A DNA stretch of 64,000 bases from Paramecium tetraurelia (Eukaryota; Ciliophora; Oligohymenophorea; Peniculida; Parameciidae), in NCBI RefSeq assembly GCF_000165425.1, contig NW_001799078.1, positions 147,790 to 211,789 on the forward strand, given 5' to 3'. Made by a program: the position numbers and the translations under genes. The notes below the pieces were generated by a model. It had not been told where the DNA came from. It saw nothing but the letters and a program-made list of their open reading frames with translations, and did not search any database. Below are positions 37,414-50,517 of the stretch, one piece after another (position 1 is the stretch's first letter; the number at the start of each line of letters is the position of its first letter).

Positions 37414-40400
37414 TCACACCATCTAACCAATTAAAATTAATCTTTTAATCTCTCTTTAGAAATATTCATCAAAAAATACAGTCCCCTATGGAATTAAGTA
37501 AATGAATTTTTGTAAAAGAATCATTTTACTTTATTCAGAATTTGATATTACTCTTAAAAAGTAAACACTAGCAATTTCAAATGATAAATAAATTGATACT
37601 ACAATCTACAGTTAGACATAATTTTACATAGACAGTATATTACAAATCAGTAATTTACAATGAAAACTATTCCTTTATGAATCCAGAAAATTTAGACAAA
37701 ACATCTGATAATAGTGTTGAACCTTCTAATTCCAATCTTTCCAGCGATTGTCTAGTATCAAAATGAGTAGCTTAATATTCGTTTGAGATGCTGTTTATAA
37801 CATAACTTAATGCATTTATAAGTCCTCCTTTTAAAGCTCCTTACATAACCTTATCACAGATTCCACTAGCCTTTTTTTTATATTCCTAAAAATATAAACT
37901 GTTATAGTTACTTCACTTAAATTGTCACAGACTGAAATTTAAGTAATTTTTTCAACGATTTGATTAGATGGTCCAAATATTTAATCAATTTAATCCAACT
38001 GAAGTAAATCTTAGTTGAACTATTTTAATGAATCTAAACTCTATTCCACATGTAAATAAAGATCTTTAATCTCTGAGGAAGTGAAGAATGTAAATGTAGC
38101 TTTAAAATACAAGGCTTCTTTCCAAGCATATAAAATCAAAACATTAACACTAGCATCTGATATTTTCTAATAAAATTAGGCCACATTTTAATAATAGCTT
38201 ATCTAATTATGTAATATCAGATAGAAACTTAAACTTACTAAGAAATATATTAGATAATGAAAAAGTAATGCGAATGCCTTTCTAAATATATTTAGAGAGA
38301 CTAATTTTTTATCGTTAATTTGTCTATATTTAAAATTAGATTATTTTTTTTTCAAAGATTTATCAATATTATCCAGATCCATAGAATACCCATAAATAAT
38401 TTATCTGCTATTTTAGATTTTCAAAGTTATCTATTTCAATCTTATAATTTCCAGCTCAACCTAATGGAGATCTTGATTTTTTAATATAGACAATATTTTA
38501 TTTTTGGCATTTCGAATCTGTTTCAAATGATAGATTTTTAGAATAATCAAAATGAAAGATATTACTCCAAATACCGTTGTGTATAATCTGATGATGGTCA
38601 TTTTCTAGTTTGAATATATCAGAGTGTGTTCTAAAGTAAAGTTTTCCAGATCAACAAACTTTTTATATAGTATTAGACTGTTCTTATATGAGTAATAAAA
38701 ATAAGGTCCATCTGTCAATAATGGTTTCACAGTATAAGCCAATTTATATTCATATTAGTAATTAAGTAACAAATGAATTGACTCTCTAAAACTAATATTA
38801 TAATTCACTCCAGTATTATTCGTCACATATAAAGAAAGAATTAAATAATTCTCCTCTAAAAATGGTTAAAATTACGGGATGTATAATACTTTTGTAATAC
38901 TTTTTTTTAAAAGATCATACCCTGATAACAAATTTGATCTTGGAAATTAAACTAAATGTGCATACTCAATATCATCAATAAATTTCAGACCGAGCAATTA
39001 ATTATAATTTACAATAGTGTATCTAGTTACTAAAAAGGAGTCAATTGGTTAGTACACTTCATTCTTTATTGAAAGTAATTCTAAATGAGATATCAAACTT
39101 TTGAATTCATAGGTTTCATCAAATATAATTATCGAAAAAATTATAGCTATAAGAATGTAAATTAGATAAATGATAATAAATGCAACCCAATTCTTGGATT
39201 ATTTTTGAGAATTGAGAATAATTGAGGATTGTTTAAATGCTTGATAGTAGGGAGACCTCTTTACTTAAGCAATACTTGATAAATTTGTGAAATTTTCTAA
39301 CTTTTTGTTGATTTTATTACTGAACCGAGGGAAAGAGGTTTCAGTTTATTTCTTTTCTTTTATTAATTGGAAATCATTATTGTCCTATAATAATTCTATT
39401 TGCATTTCTTGTCGTTCTGTGTTTAATATCATTTATTGCTTTTGGTACTCCTCTTCCGGATCTGGAAGGTTGATTTCAATTTATTCATCGATATCAAAAG
39501 GGTTCTCAGAATTTTACTAACATCTAAATTATGTAATAGAATTAACTTTATCTAATTTAAGGTTATCTAATCTCAATACATATATATATTGATTTTCTTA
39601 AAAAAATCTTTGAGTAATTGATAAATGACATGAATACAATGTTATATTTTCAATATCACTGAGACAATTAAAAGTTCTTGTTTTTCCCTTTTATTCATCT
39701 TCTTCATTGCCATTTATAAAATTGATAGGACAAATTTTGATATCAAAGGTTTTCTCTTCAATATATCTTTTAAATTAAGGGATTATTTTTATAATACTAA
39801 TTCCAATTATATGATCCAAATAAGCTTCAGACAGATTTAAACCACCAAAAAATAAGTTATGACTTATTTCTTAAAGTCGTAAATTAGAATCAACAAATAT
39901 TATATGTTTTTCACTTTGTGGCAACCTATATAGAGTAATGATTTCGATATTTTATGAATTTTTTTGATTCAAATCCATACAAATATCTATTGGTTAAATT
40001 ATACCTTATCGTATTTTAATGAAAGTCTCCCCAATAGTTTAATAATATTTATTTTAACCTGTTTCAAGAAATTTTTCAACTAATAATTAATGTTATTATC
40101 GAAGTGATTATGGTATTAAAGTTTATAACTATTCCCCCTCTTTTATGGTGAAGTGTTGGCCTTATGTTATTTAATGGTATTCAATTTGGATATTTTACAC
40201 ATCTATAATTTTGAATAACGCGAAATTAAAGCTTTAATTAAAAAAGTTAAATAATTCAGATTAATTGTGTTTAAGTATTATATCTTCATCAAGTGCAACA
40301 ATCTAACTAAAGTTATATGCATCTAAAACATTATTCAACACTTCCACTTAATAGAACATCAAGACACTCTAATTTGAAATTGCTAAAATATATTTAAAAA

Positions 40401-42092
40401 TAACATACTTGGAAATAATTCATAGTTTTTCTTCAATTTTTATAGAAATGTCTCCATTTCAAATAAGATCTTTTAGACTTTACGATTAAATTAATTCTGC
40501 TAAGTTTTATCATTTAAGATAATGTTGAAGAATTCTATTTTTGAAATTACAACATTTAAAAACATTGTTTAAACATCGATAGTATTTGAATTAATTATAG
40601 ATAATTATTTCATAGCCAATGAAATTGTTTAGTGATTCGATTTCGATTTTGAAGTTTACTAAACCATTTTATTCTACATCCTTGCAATTATTTTACATTC
40701 TAATATTTTTAAGAAGGTTTATTACGAATTGCTCAACTCAACTCTTATTGTTAATCTATAAGTTCTGGAATTCATAATTGAAGGATTATTACTTTGAAAT
40801 CTAAATAATTACTCTATTATTTATTAGGCTTCAACATATTTATCTAGAATAATTAATGTTTAAACGTAATTTATATAAATCTATCCCAAATAAAAAGGAT
40901 TTCTGATTTTATCTGCTAAATTCTCTAATTATCTCAATATTTATTATAACATATGCTATCTAATCTTATCAATGATTTATTGAGATAGTAATTACTCATA
41001 CTAAAACAAGATTTCATTTTTTGAACAAAAAACTTAAACATATTAGAAAAGAAAAATTTAATTCTCCAGTTTCTTTGTATCTATGCCTTATTCTATAATG
41101 CAAGAAACATATTTTAATTCAGTTATTGTTATCTCGCTAAAAGGCTTGTTAATCAGAATTTATTGTATATTTCTATCTAATAAAATTTTTATTATGAAAA
41201 GATTTATAGGAGCTAATGGAATCCACAATCTTAAGGTAAAACAGTTAAAAATACTGTCTAATAGTTGTAGTACTGCCATTAGAAATCCAATACTACCAGT
41301 CATAATTATTATTAATAAATATGGATTTCTCATATGGATATGATTGAATCTAACCTACCAAAATTTATGAATAAAATTTAAGATAATCAATACTGCCTAA
41401 GCAACTTTGGCAGCTTCTTTGTTTTGTAAAAATGCATAATTTATTATTTGGAGTAATTTTAAGTATAAATTAATAATGTTTGTATCAGATTGGTTTATTG
41501 TTAAATACTATAGTTAAGGTATAAATCTAATGCTTCTGTTTAAGAATTACCACTAAATAAACAGGATGATGCTTAACTAAAGAATTAGAACAATGCTTAT
41601 TATAACAATGATAATTGAACTCTAATCTTTAGTAGCAAGATGTAGCATACAAAATTCTATGATATTATGACCTAAATAGACTTTGTTAATAAACAAAAAT
41701 AAGGAGATGATTGAAATAATTGCCTATAATTTAGTTGAGTTCATTTGGCTAAATTATATTTCATTTATTATGTTGTTCTGTTTTTTTTTATTAAAAGCAA
41801 TGCAATAATATATCCAAACGATGATAATTATTTGAATCAAAAGAAATATAATTCCAAAAGTTATTTCGTAATTCCCTTGAGTAAAAATATATATATGAGG
41901 TCTGGTTAAAAATAAAATAATGGTAAAAGATTTACAAGGTTCGTAAGCAGGCTATTCTAAATAACTCACCATCTGAAGCTAAGCAAGAAAACCGAATATT
42001 AATTAAATTAAAGTCGGTAGTTTCAATGTAAACTATTAAAACACTATGCTAGTTTTAATAATATCATTTAGCAATTTTGACAATCCGTTCAT
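37414..42092 (-). CDS. Large multi-pass membrane protein with PAS-like middle region
   Basis: About 1,530 residues, one very long frame from ATG 42092 (MNGLSKLLNDIIKTS) to TGA 37414-37416, with three inferred introns (26 bases near 40,390; 26 near 37,900; 22 near 37,625). The N-terminus has about seven TM helices (for example EITFGIIFLLIQIIIIVWIY; LQAIISIISLFLFI; DQSSIIIVIISIVLILQ). A helical cytosolic region follows, then a segment with PAS-like sequence (IIFVDSNLRLQEISHNLFF; AYLDHIIGISIIKII), an acidic linker, and more TMs (WVAFIIIYLIYILIAIIF; YTVYIVVSIYLSFEIASVYF). This resembles large ciliate membrane proteins with PAS/S-box regions; ligand and function unknown. Confidence 0.7.
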
Positions 42093-42274
42093 TCAACTAA
42101 TGATAAATAAATTATTAATTTCTTATTAATTCAGAATTAATAAATCAAAGAATTCTTGCATGTTTACTCATTAGGTTTGATTCCGCTTATTAATAAAATT
42201 GATTTATAATTTAGAGATTTATTTAAATTAACATGTTATTTTAGAATTGAGTATTAGTTTGTAGTATAAAAATA

Positions 42275-43969
42275 TCATAATATTATATAATAACAATTTT
42301 CAAGTAGAGTTTAACAATAATTTAGTAATTCAAATTCTTGTGATAGCTGTTCTTTAACATTTAAAAGCAAGTTTATTGATTCCTATTTATATCTGCCTAT
42401 TCTTTTTATTATTTTCTTATTTCTAAATACAAGATCTGATGACAATTCTTGGTATTTTTAAGGATTTTCAAATTTTTCTACAATTCTAATAATCATTTCT
42501 TTTTTTGAATACTTTTAAGATTGTAAATTTTGAGAAGATTAAAGATTATCAATTTAATTGAGTTTGAATTCTATTTTTTCTAAAAGTTATTCTATATAGA
42601 AGGAATTTGTAAACCTTGTGAAGTTTTGGTTTTTACGATCGAATAAACAATTAACTAATAGAGATTAGCAAAATTATTCTATATAATAGAGCGAATGGAA
42701 CAGTTGATGAGATTACTTCTGATCATTTTTCAATAGACACTGCATAGTTAGATTTGGTAATATGAGAGTATAAAAATGATTTATACCATTCTCAATCCCA
42801 TAAGGATAAATGATTGATTATTCGTAAATATTGATATTCTAATTAGAGTTGTAATCAGTAGTTTCATAGGTCTAAACAATAATAATATTGCTTGGCCTAT
42901 TGAGTTAAAGATCATTAAGGATTTCCATACAATTAAGGGCTTTTAAATTTATAGAAGATTTCTTCATATCCTTCATTTAATAGATAGCAGCAATCGGTAA
43001 TCGGTTAATATTGACATACTCAATTAATTGATTTTGAAAATGTTTAGTAAGAAAGATTAATTAGAAATTCTTAGATAACACAAAAATCATATCTTTTAAA
43101 TTTGTTAATGTGTAAATTGTAGAATTTTAGACTAGTTTACTAAAATAATGATCCTTAGTATGTTGATAATCTATATAAAGTTGAGACTATAGAAAATCCT
43201 ATTAGAATCCATAATAACTAGATTCACAAAATCCCAAGAGTTCATCAAAAACGATTAGCACCACATTATTTATTTACGAGTTTGTAATTTTTAATTATTC
43301 GAGCTGTAATAAAACTGTATTAATGAATGGTTTTTTTATTTAGATTTCAGATGTTTGTTTTGGTAGTGAGGTAATGGGTCTAATAAACTATGTTTTAGGA
43401 CTTTTGCTAAGTTCATACACAGGTTGATTATAAGGAAAAGTGTTTTCAAAAGAAGAATTGTTTGAAGCTGAGGATTTTCTTTTAGCATTTGCTTAAGTCA
43501 GTTATTTAATTCCCATCTACTCAATAGTTAAACCATTATTAGGATTTTATTTGGGAGAGCGAAACTTGATATTTTTATTATGTGAAAAGCTCCCTTTAAT
43601 TATTTTTCCAGGTATTTTGACACTATATTTCTCCTTTCTCATTTAATAGTAATTAGCACAAGCTGGTTTTATTTAATATTTTGATAAATTAGGTTCTTAA
43701 TGGATGTTATGAATGAAACTACTTGTTACATCATTTTGGTTTTCTTCATTCCTAGAATCATTAGATATATAGGATTTTGCATTAATTTGTGGTAAGGTGA
43801 TTCTTTTCTCTTGATTTGATGAATTTAAAGCCACAAAGGGTGAATAATTCTTCTTCCAATAACCCTTTATTAAAGCCTTAGGAGAATAGGAAGTATTGGT
43901 TTTGATTTCTCTTTATGAAATAGATTTAATATAGTCATCATTGACGTAGTATTATTAAATGGGGTCCAT
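42275..43969 (-). CDS. FCP1/SCP-like HAD-family protein, probably catalytically dead
   Basis: About 560 residues from ATG 43969 (MDPIQQYYVNDDYIKS) to TGA 42275-42277, no intron needed. The first 220 residues are basic and Ser/Asn-rich. Next comes NVVLIVFDELLGF, which sits where FCP1/SCP phosphatases have LVLDLDETLVH; the second catalytic Asp is missing. Then STIYTLTNLKDMIFVLSKNF and LIFLTKHFQNQL (family: RPGLxEFLxxLSxxFEIVIFTAS), and MKDMKKSSINLKAL with NIIIVQTY (family: VKDLSxLGRDLxxVIIVDD). The C-terminal 150 residues are coiled-coil-like. The match is in pattern rather than identity, so the call is moderate. Confidence 0.5.
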
Positions 43970-45795
43970 TTTAGTTAAAGCCTGAATCATTATAATTAAT
44001 TTTATAATTGATCTAAAAAATAATATAGTGAAAGTGAATATTGGGTAGTGATATCATATAGAACTCATAAATTAGATTTCACTAATAAAATGGAAAAAAA
44101 CATTAAAACTTAGTACAAAGAAGGATGATTCAATTTTTAATTACTGCTAGAGTTTTTCTAGTATTTTATAAAAACTCTAATGGCAGTAAATAAGCCATTA
44201 ATTTGTTTATTAGTGTAATAATTAAATTTATCGATAATCTCCATTTATATAATTTATAGTAAAGCATCTATCATTTAAATTACATATATCCTATATCACT
44301 TAAATAAAACTATTTATTATTAAATTTAAGGTGAGGAAAGTTCTTCTTTTGCAAATTCAAACTAACCTTCCATCCCTAAGATTGATAAAAACTCTAAACG
44401 AAATAATACAAAGGTAAGATTCCTCATGGAGGTTCCAATAAAAATAAATGTATTCAGATAGAATGAGTGAAGCCTAAGTATAATCCACTAGCACTTAAGT
44501 TAGACATTTAATCGTCTTTAGATTAGGTCAAAATTCTCTATTACTATTGTTGATTGGACTCTATCTTTAATTAAAACTCTATTTTTATAAAGAGCAAGAA
44601 TGTTTAGATGGATATTATAATATTTCCATTAGAACAAAAATATTATTGAATTTAAATATTAATTACCTAATTTCTTAAATATCGGCCCAATAATACAAGG
44701 ATTTACATAAATCTCAAATAGTTATATGAAGTGATAAAGGATTTATGAATTTTCACCTTCATTTTAAATGATAAATTAGAGATGTTGATTCCACCACCCC
44801 AGTAGTTAATCGCTAAAAATATTACAGATGATGTGTTTATAATTAAGAATATGGATTCAAACAGGCCTAATTTTATAAAGAACACTTTCTGGATTTAGTA
44901 ATTAGTAATATTTTTATTCTAATAAATATTTATTGCTTCCAATAAATTTGAATAAATTAATTCTCTTAAATAGTAATATATATCTAATTTATTAAACGTT
45001 ATGAAACTTTTACGAATATTATAAATTATCAATTATAAAAATTTGCTTTAGACAATGTAATAACTATTGAGAATTATATTTGATTAATATTGAATAATAA
45101 TCTAATAAAATATCAGAAAAAGTTTATTGTGTAAGACTTATATAATTTAAATATATACCTCTAAATATTTGTAACCATAAGGAAATTAGGATACTAATTA
45201 TAGTTGATATCTCTTCTAGGAAATCCATCAAATTCCAAAATAAATTGAAATTTAAGAGTAATAATATATGTACCTAGAAATCATCTTCGAATTTTACCTA
45301 TATTGATTACAAATATAATATATTGAATTTAAAATAGATATAAATAGATATCTGATCTAGAATTTTGAGAAATGAGGATTATTGCATTAGTTATAATTGA
45401 TTTTAATTGTCAAATCTGATTTAATAATTAAGTAATATGTTTTAGTAGTAGATCCTCTACATTTATTCCACTGGGTTTTCACTAAATACATACTAGGATG
45501 GAACAATATAGCTGATTTTGAAAAGATTCCATTTAAAATTAAAAAGTCTGTAGAAACTTCTATTTGAAAGGCAATCTGAATGAAATTTAACTCTAAAATC
45601 AAATAAAGAGATGTATGTAATTGGATATTGAGTTATATAGAAATATTAGCGATAAATACTTCAAAAAATGGCGTATTTAAGGATTGGATATTTGATTTTG
45701 ATTGTGAACAGAGATTTTTGTAATGCATTCTGAGTTTTTTTTCATTAATTAGAGTATTTTAATTATTTAAATTAAAATAACAAAGATTTTAATCA
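43970..45795. other. 1.8 kb region without a supportable gene
   Basis: The largest gap in the window. Minus-strand open pieces at 44703-44885 (hydrophobic, GLFESIFLIINTSSVIFLA) and 45387-45602, and a plus-strand piece near 44,350-44,480, look protein-like but cannot be joined by plausible introns without stops. They may be remains of a decayed membrane-protein gene or random frames in A/T-rich DNA. The 5' part also holds the FCP1-like promoter; the 3' part the eL33 promoter. Confidence 0.35.
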
Positions 45796-46228
45796 ATGAA
45801 GGCAGAACAATAACAAAAGGGGGCAACCAAAACTGTGAAGAAAGTGAAGGTTAATAAGAAAGCACCAGTTAGGTATATTGAATATTTGAAAAAAGATTAT
45901 GGGTCAAGGCTGCTTTCACTGGTTTCAGAAGATCTAAAGTTTAATAAAATGAGAATTAGGCATTGTTAAAGATTTAACATGTCGATGATGTTTCATCAAG
46001 CAGATTCTATTGGGGCAAGAGAGTAGCTTATATCTACAAGGCTCACTCTCTCAAGAACAACACTAAATTCAGAGTACTTCATAATCATAATGATTTTAGA
46101 CAATCTGGGGTAGAATCAGCAGATCACATGGATCAAATGGAGTTGTGATTGCTCGTTTCAATAGAAATCTTCCACCAAGAGCCATCGGATCTACTTTGAG
46201 AGTATTCCTCTATCCAAATAGGGCCTGA
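45796..46228 (+). CDS. RPL35A: 60S ribosomal protein eL33 (L35Ae)
   Basis: Large-subunit ribosomal protein, about 127 residues. Reads MKAEQQQKGATKTVKKVKV, a basic N-terminus; a 23-base intron; LWVKAAFTGFRRSK; then SSSRFYWGKRVAYIYKAHS, a 26-base intron, TIWGRISRSHGSNGVVIARF and NLPPRAIGSTLRVFLYPNRA. These are the diagnostic L35Ae blocks (GKR-AY-Y, WG-I-R-HG--G-V-A-F, P---IG---RV-LYP). Frame intact. Stop TGA at 46226-46228; CCT4 starts 63 bases downstream. Confidence 0.95.
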
Positions 46229-46291
46229 TCCATTATATTAATATGTACATTTATTTCCAGAAATTAAATAAACCAAATTTATTTTTTAAAT

Positions 46292-48010
46292 ATGAGTCAA
46301 CCACCATAAGCATCATAATCCAAGCTGCCAAAGGTAATATCCTAACCTCTATGTCAAGCTGTATCAGACGCAGTAAGAACCAGTTCGGGAACAAGAGGAT
46401 TGGATAAAATGATCTTAGATGCCAAAGGTCAGGTACTCATTTCAAATGATGGAGCCACCATACTCAAATAGATGGATTTGGTACATCCCACTCCAAAAAT
46501 AGTATTCCATTCAATATTACAAAACCTAGTTGAAATTTATCATGCTTAAGATGTTGAGGCTGGAGATGGCACTACTTCAGTTATAGTATTCGCAGGAGCC
46601 TTATTGAAATCATGTGAAATGCTTTTAGAGAAGGGAATACATCCAACCACTATTTCAGAGGGATTCCAGTATGCCTAAGAAAATGCTTTAAAAGCTTTGG
46701 ATGAATTGAAAAAACAAGTTGATCTAGAAGATAAATAATAATTGATTGAGCGTGTTTAAACAGCATTACCATCAAAAGTGGTTTCATCCAATAGTGAATA
46801 ATTGGTTCCACTTGCTGTTGACGCAGTCTTGAGAATTGTTAACCCTCTTAAGTCTAATAATGTTGAACTTAAAGATATCATAATAGTCAAAAAATTAGGA
46901 GGCACAATTGATGACACTGAATTAGTTGAAGGAATTGTATTCTCTAATTAAAAAGCAAGTTAAACAGCCGAGGGACCTTAAAAAATAGAAAATGCTAAAG
47001 TGGCACTGTTGTAATTCTATTTATCTGCACCTAAAACGAATGTTGAGAATTCAATTGCCATTAAAGATTATACAGAAATGGATAAAATTTTGAAGGATGA
47101 TAGAAAATATATTATAGACCTAGTTAAATAGATTGTAGCATCAGGCGCAAATGTATTATTGATTTAAAAAAGTATTTTAAGAGATGCTGTCAATGATCTT
47201 TCATTGCATTTCATAGCAAAAAAAGGTATTATGTATGTGAAAGATATTGAAAGAGAGGATGTAGAATTTATATCTAAGGTATACTTAAATGTTGATAAGT
47301 ATTATAATAGACCTTATGTTTAGTAACAGTAGCGCATATAGATTAGTTGACTCCTGAAAATTAGGAACTGCTGGACTTGTTGAAACTGTATTCTTGAATG
47401 TAAAAGCAGAATGTTGAGAATTACTGGAGTGCCAGCATAGTCTAAAGCTTTAAAAATCTTAGTTAGAGGGTCAAACCAATTAGATTTAGATGAGGCTGAC
47501 AGAAGCATTCATGATGCCTTGTGTGTTGTTAAAAGTCTTGTTAAATGTAGAGGTTTGATTCCAGGAGGAGGAACACCTGAAATCCACTTATCCTTAAAAT
47601 TGACTCAAAAGGCTAATACATTAGCAGGTGCCAGATCTATGTGTGTTAGAGCTTTTGCTGAGCCCTTGAAGTGATTCCTTACACTCTTGCAGAAAATGCA
47701 GGTAATTTATACTCTATCTGTAGGATTGAATCCAATCAATGTAGTTACTGAGTTAAGAAATAGACATCTTAAATCTTAAAGTTTGCAGGTATAGGAATGA
47801 AGAAAGTAAGTATCCTTTAATATAATAATTCAGAATAATATTGTTGATGATATTATAACTGAATAAATGGTCTAACCTATTTTAGTAACAAGAAGTGCTT
47901 TGAGTTTGGCTACAGAATGTATTAGAATGATCCTCAAGATTGATGATCTTGTCATCCCAGCCCGTTTATGTTTAACATATTTATATATAATGATTAAATG
48001 GATTAATTGA
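46292..48010 (+). pseudogene. CCT4: CCT delta subunit (TCP-1 chaperonin), frameshifted copy
   Basis: TCP-1/TRiC chaperonin subunit 4, which folds actin and tubulin. Conserved blocks: [107 protein letters not shown], then after a 32-base intron [51 protein letters not shown] and RSALSLATECIRMILKIDD. Single-base shifts interrupt it near 47,357, 47,408, 47,662 and 47,778; each fits one lost base. The 5' 1 kb is clean. Either a young pseudogene, perhaps from whole-genome duplication, or a cluster of sequence errors. All ATPase motifs are still recognisable. Confidence 0.85.
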
Positions 48011-48049
48011 AACTTAATTTAAAATAGATTCTCTATTTCTATCTAATTT

Positions 48050-48679
48050 ATGATAATATTAAATAAATTAATGTTTAAAAATTCAAGAACAAAGCAGGTT
48101 AACCAACCAGTTTTCAAATTAAAGCAATTTTTGAATACTATTGTTGTGCCCTGTTCATCAAAAGATCCAACTAATAGTTTAAAGAATTCAATTGAGAGTT
48201 CAAGATTTGCATCATATCATAATATCAGTAATTCTCTTCGCAAAAATATAATCCTCAATTAACATTCTTTGTTACCTACTAATAGTAATCGAAAATCACT
48301 TGTTATCGAAACTAATTAAACATCTACAATAACAATTGATCATGTCTAATAGGAGTATAACAATAAAAAAAATACTAAACAAATCAGAAAACATTTCAGA
48401 TAATTAAAGAATCTTAGTATCGGTCAGAATTCTAATGATAATCTGAATTCAACAAATGAAGAATTATAAACACTTTAATCAAATAAAAATAGGGCAACCA
48501 AATATAATACTAATAATAAAAATGTATAGTAAAAATCAAGGAAACAAAAATTAATAGACTTTTTGAAAGGTGAAAATTAAGGCATTTAATTTACATAATT
48601 ATTACAAAAAAAATACTCAAAATAGTATACTTTATTTCCATTTTTCACAATTAAAAAATATCAAGAACTCTAATTTTGA
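48050..48679 (+). CDS. Asn/Ser/Lys-rich protein, unknown
   Basis: About 208 residues, one frame with TAA/TAG as Gln, from ATG 48050 (or 48071, MFKNSRTKQVNQPVFKLKQF) to TGA 48677-48679. Strongly hydrophilic and basic, rich in Asn, Ser, Lys and Gln, with no TM or recognisable domain. It fills the 700-base gap between CCT4 and VFL3 on the same strand. Low-complexity composition and lack of introns keep confidence moderate. Confidence 0.45.
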
Positions 48680-48713
48680 AATTTTGTTTGTATTATTATT
48701 ATTTTCAATCATA

Positions 48714-50439
48714 ATGCTTGATAATCCAAAAATATAACTAAAAACAGAACTAACATTACTAGGAATGGAATACTTAATCAATATTCAAGCTAATGATCAT
48801 TTACTGTATATATATATTATACTTTAGTTATATAGAATTAGAATCGAAATATGCACCCTAAATCTGGAAAAATACTTACACTATTGATTATATTGAAGAG
48901 CTTACTCGTAAAACAGGAAATCAGAAAAAATTCAATGTATTTCTTTCCATGTTATAAACTGCAATATAAAAAACCAATGAAAATGTATTAAAATATATTT
49001 TAATTAGATATTTTTTGAAATTTTGACATACCAAGATCTAGAGAATCTCAAATAATAGAAATAATAAAATTAAAGTCATATTTCTAGAACGTCATCAACG
49101 AATTCAAAAATCAATAAAAGATATCTCATCTTGTCATATAAGAATGATTTAGAAAAGGTTCATTATCCTTTAGCCTTAAATTATGAAGAACATATTGAAA
49201 ACTCAAGATTAATGACTAAAATCTAGAATCTAAAAACCGAATTATTAGAGCATAAATCATAAAAATAGAATGACTCAGAATTTTAAGTTTCGAATTTAAT
49301 TTCCATTAGTAAAAGGGATAATTAAACATTCGATTCCTTAGTGAATTAAAATGAATTATTGAAAGCAAAGGCCAAGAGATTGGAAGAGGCTTTGACCCAA
49401 AAAAAAGGGGCAGTTGAAGTGGATTAATTGATTAGAGATAATGAGGACTTATAAAATTTGTTAAATACATCCAAATTGTTATATGAAGAGAAGATCTAGA
49501 AGTTAGAACAATAGATAGATTTGAAAAGTACAGAAATCGTTCTGTAAATGTCTGAAGTACTTATAATGAAAATAAAGATTAGATAAATGCATTTAAGAAA
49601 GAGTTATCTAGATTGATTGGCTAAGTAGAGATGGATAATCATATCAAAGAGAAAATCAAACTTATGAATGAGGATGAGGAAAGTAAATTGGTAAAAGCAT
49701 AGAAAACTATTCAAAAATATGAAAAAGAAGTGGAAGCTCTTATATAGTATGTAATTGATAAAATCATAGATAAATAGATTCATTAAAGAAATAAGATGCA
49801 GTACAAAAGAGAAAAATAAATTAATTGGAGACCGAACTATCTTAGTCAATGAAAAGGTTTAGTTACAAAGGAGTTACTGACAGACTTTATTCTTCATATA
49901 GTAACCACTCTAATGCTAGCAAAAAATCGAATTACTCAGTTCCGAAAAGAGAGAATTCAAATAATTCATCTAGAAATGCATCTCCAAATGTAAGGCAGAC
50001 TTCTCCAATTTTAAATAAGAATTCACATTCTTCTGTTTAAAATTCAGTAAGTATAGACAGTATTTTAGTCTGCAAATCAAAGACCTAAGTTTTATAACAC
50101 TTCTCCAATGAATAAACAGCCAATTTAGAAGAAATCATCTCCAGCTAGACCCCAACAATAGATTAAGCCTAATCCTATTAGGACATCTCCAATAACTTAA
50201 TAGAAACCATCTCCTGGCAGAAACAATATCTTTAAATAGCCTTCTCCTCCAAGATAATATAATTAACAACATAGAGTTTCTCAATTATAGTAGACTAAAT
50301 AAAGGACAAATTAATCTGCTAATAATTATAAGTAACCTATCAAATAGGTACACCAATATGATTGGAAGTCAGGGAATGTAACAGAACTTGACAATAAAAT
50401 AAATAATTTAAAAAATATATTGTCGAAAGCTAAAAGGTG
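48714..50439 (+). CDS. CCDC61: VFL3/CCDC61 basal-body protein
   Basis: Homologue of Chlamydomonas VFL3 / human CCDC61, an XRCC4-fold protein that positions basal-body rootlets and fibres. About 530 residues, introns of 22, 23, 26, 23 and 22 bases. The N-terminal head reads IWKNTYTIDYIEELTRKTGN, KKFNVFLSMLQTAIQKTNEN, EILTYQDLENLK and, decisively, NSKINKRYLILSYKNDLEKV then HYPLALNY (family: NSKRYLIL-Y--EFDRIHYPLPL). A coiled coil follows (KRLEEALTQKKGAVEVDQLI). The C-terminus is basic with many Ser-Pro sites (RTSPI, KPSPGRN, QPSPPRQ) and ends VTELDNKINNLKNILSKAKR, like the terminal family motif. Stop TGA 50437-50439. Confidence 0.9.
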
Positions 50440-50517
50440 ATTGAGTATTATTTGTGTTTAAATAAAATGAAATAAAAATTAATGAACCAAAAAATCTTAT
50501 AAATTTATCATTTTTTT

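Noticed and set aside
41785-41800. Apparent frameshift in the N-terminal TM region of the large membrane protein
   Set aside because: It was a miscount of a nine-base T run; with nine bases the frame is continuous.
43440-43730. Hydrophobic plus-strand frame resembling TM helices
   Set aside because: The minus strand has a 1.7 kb uninterrupted frame (FCP1-like) through the same bases; the plus frame ends quickly in TGA.
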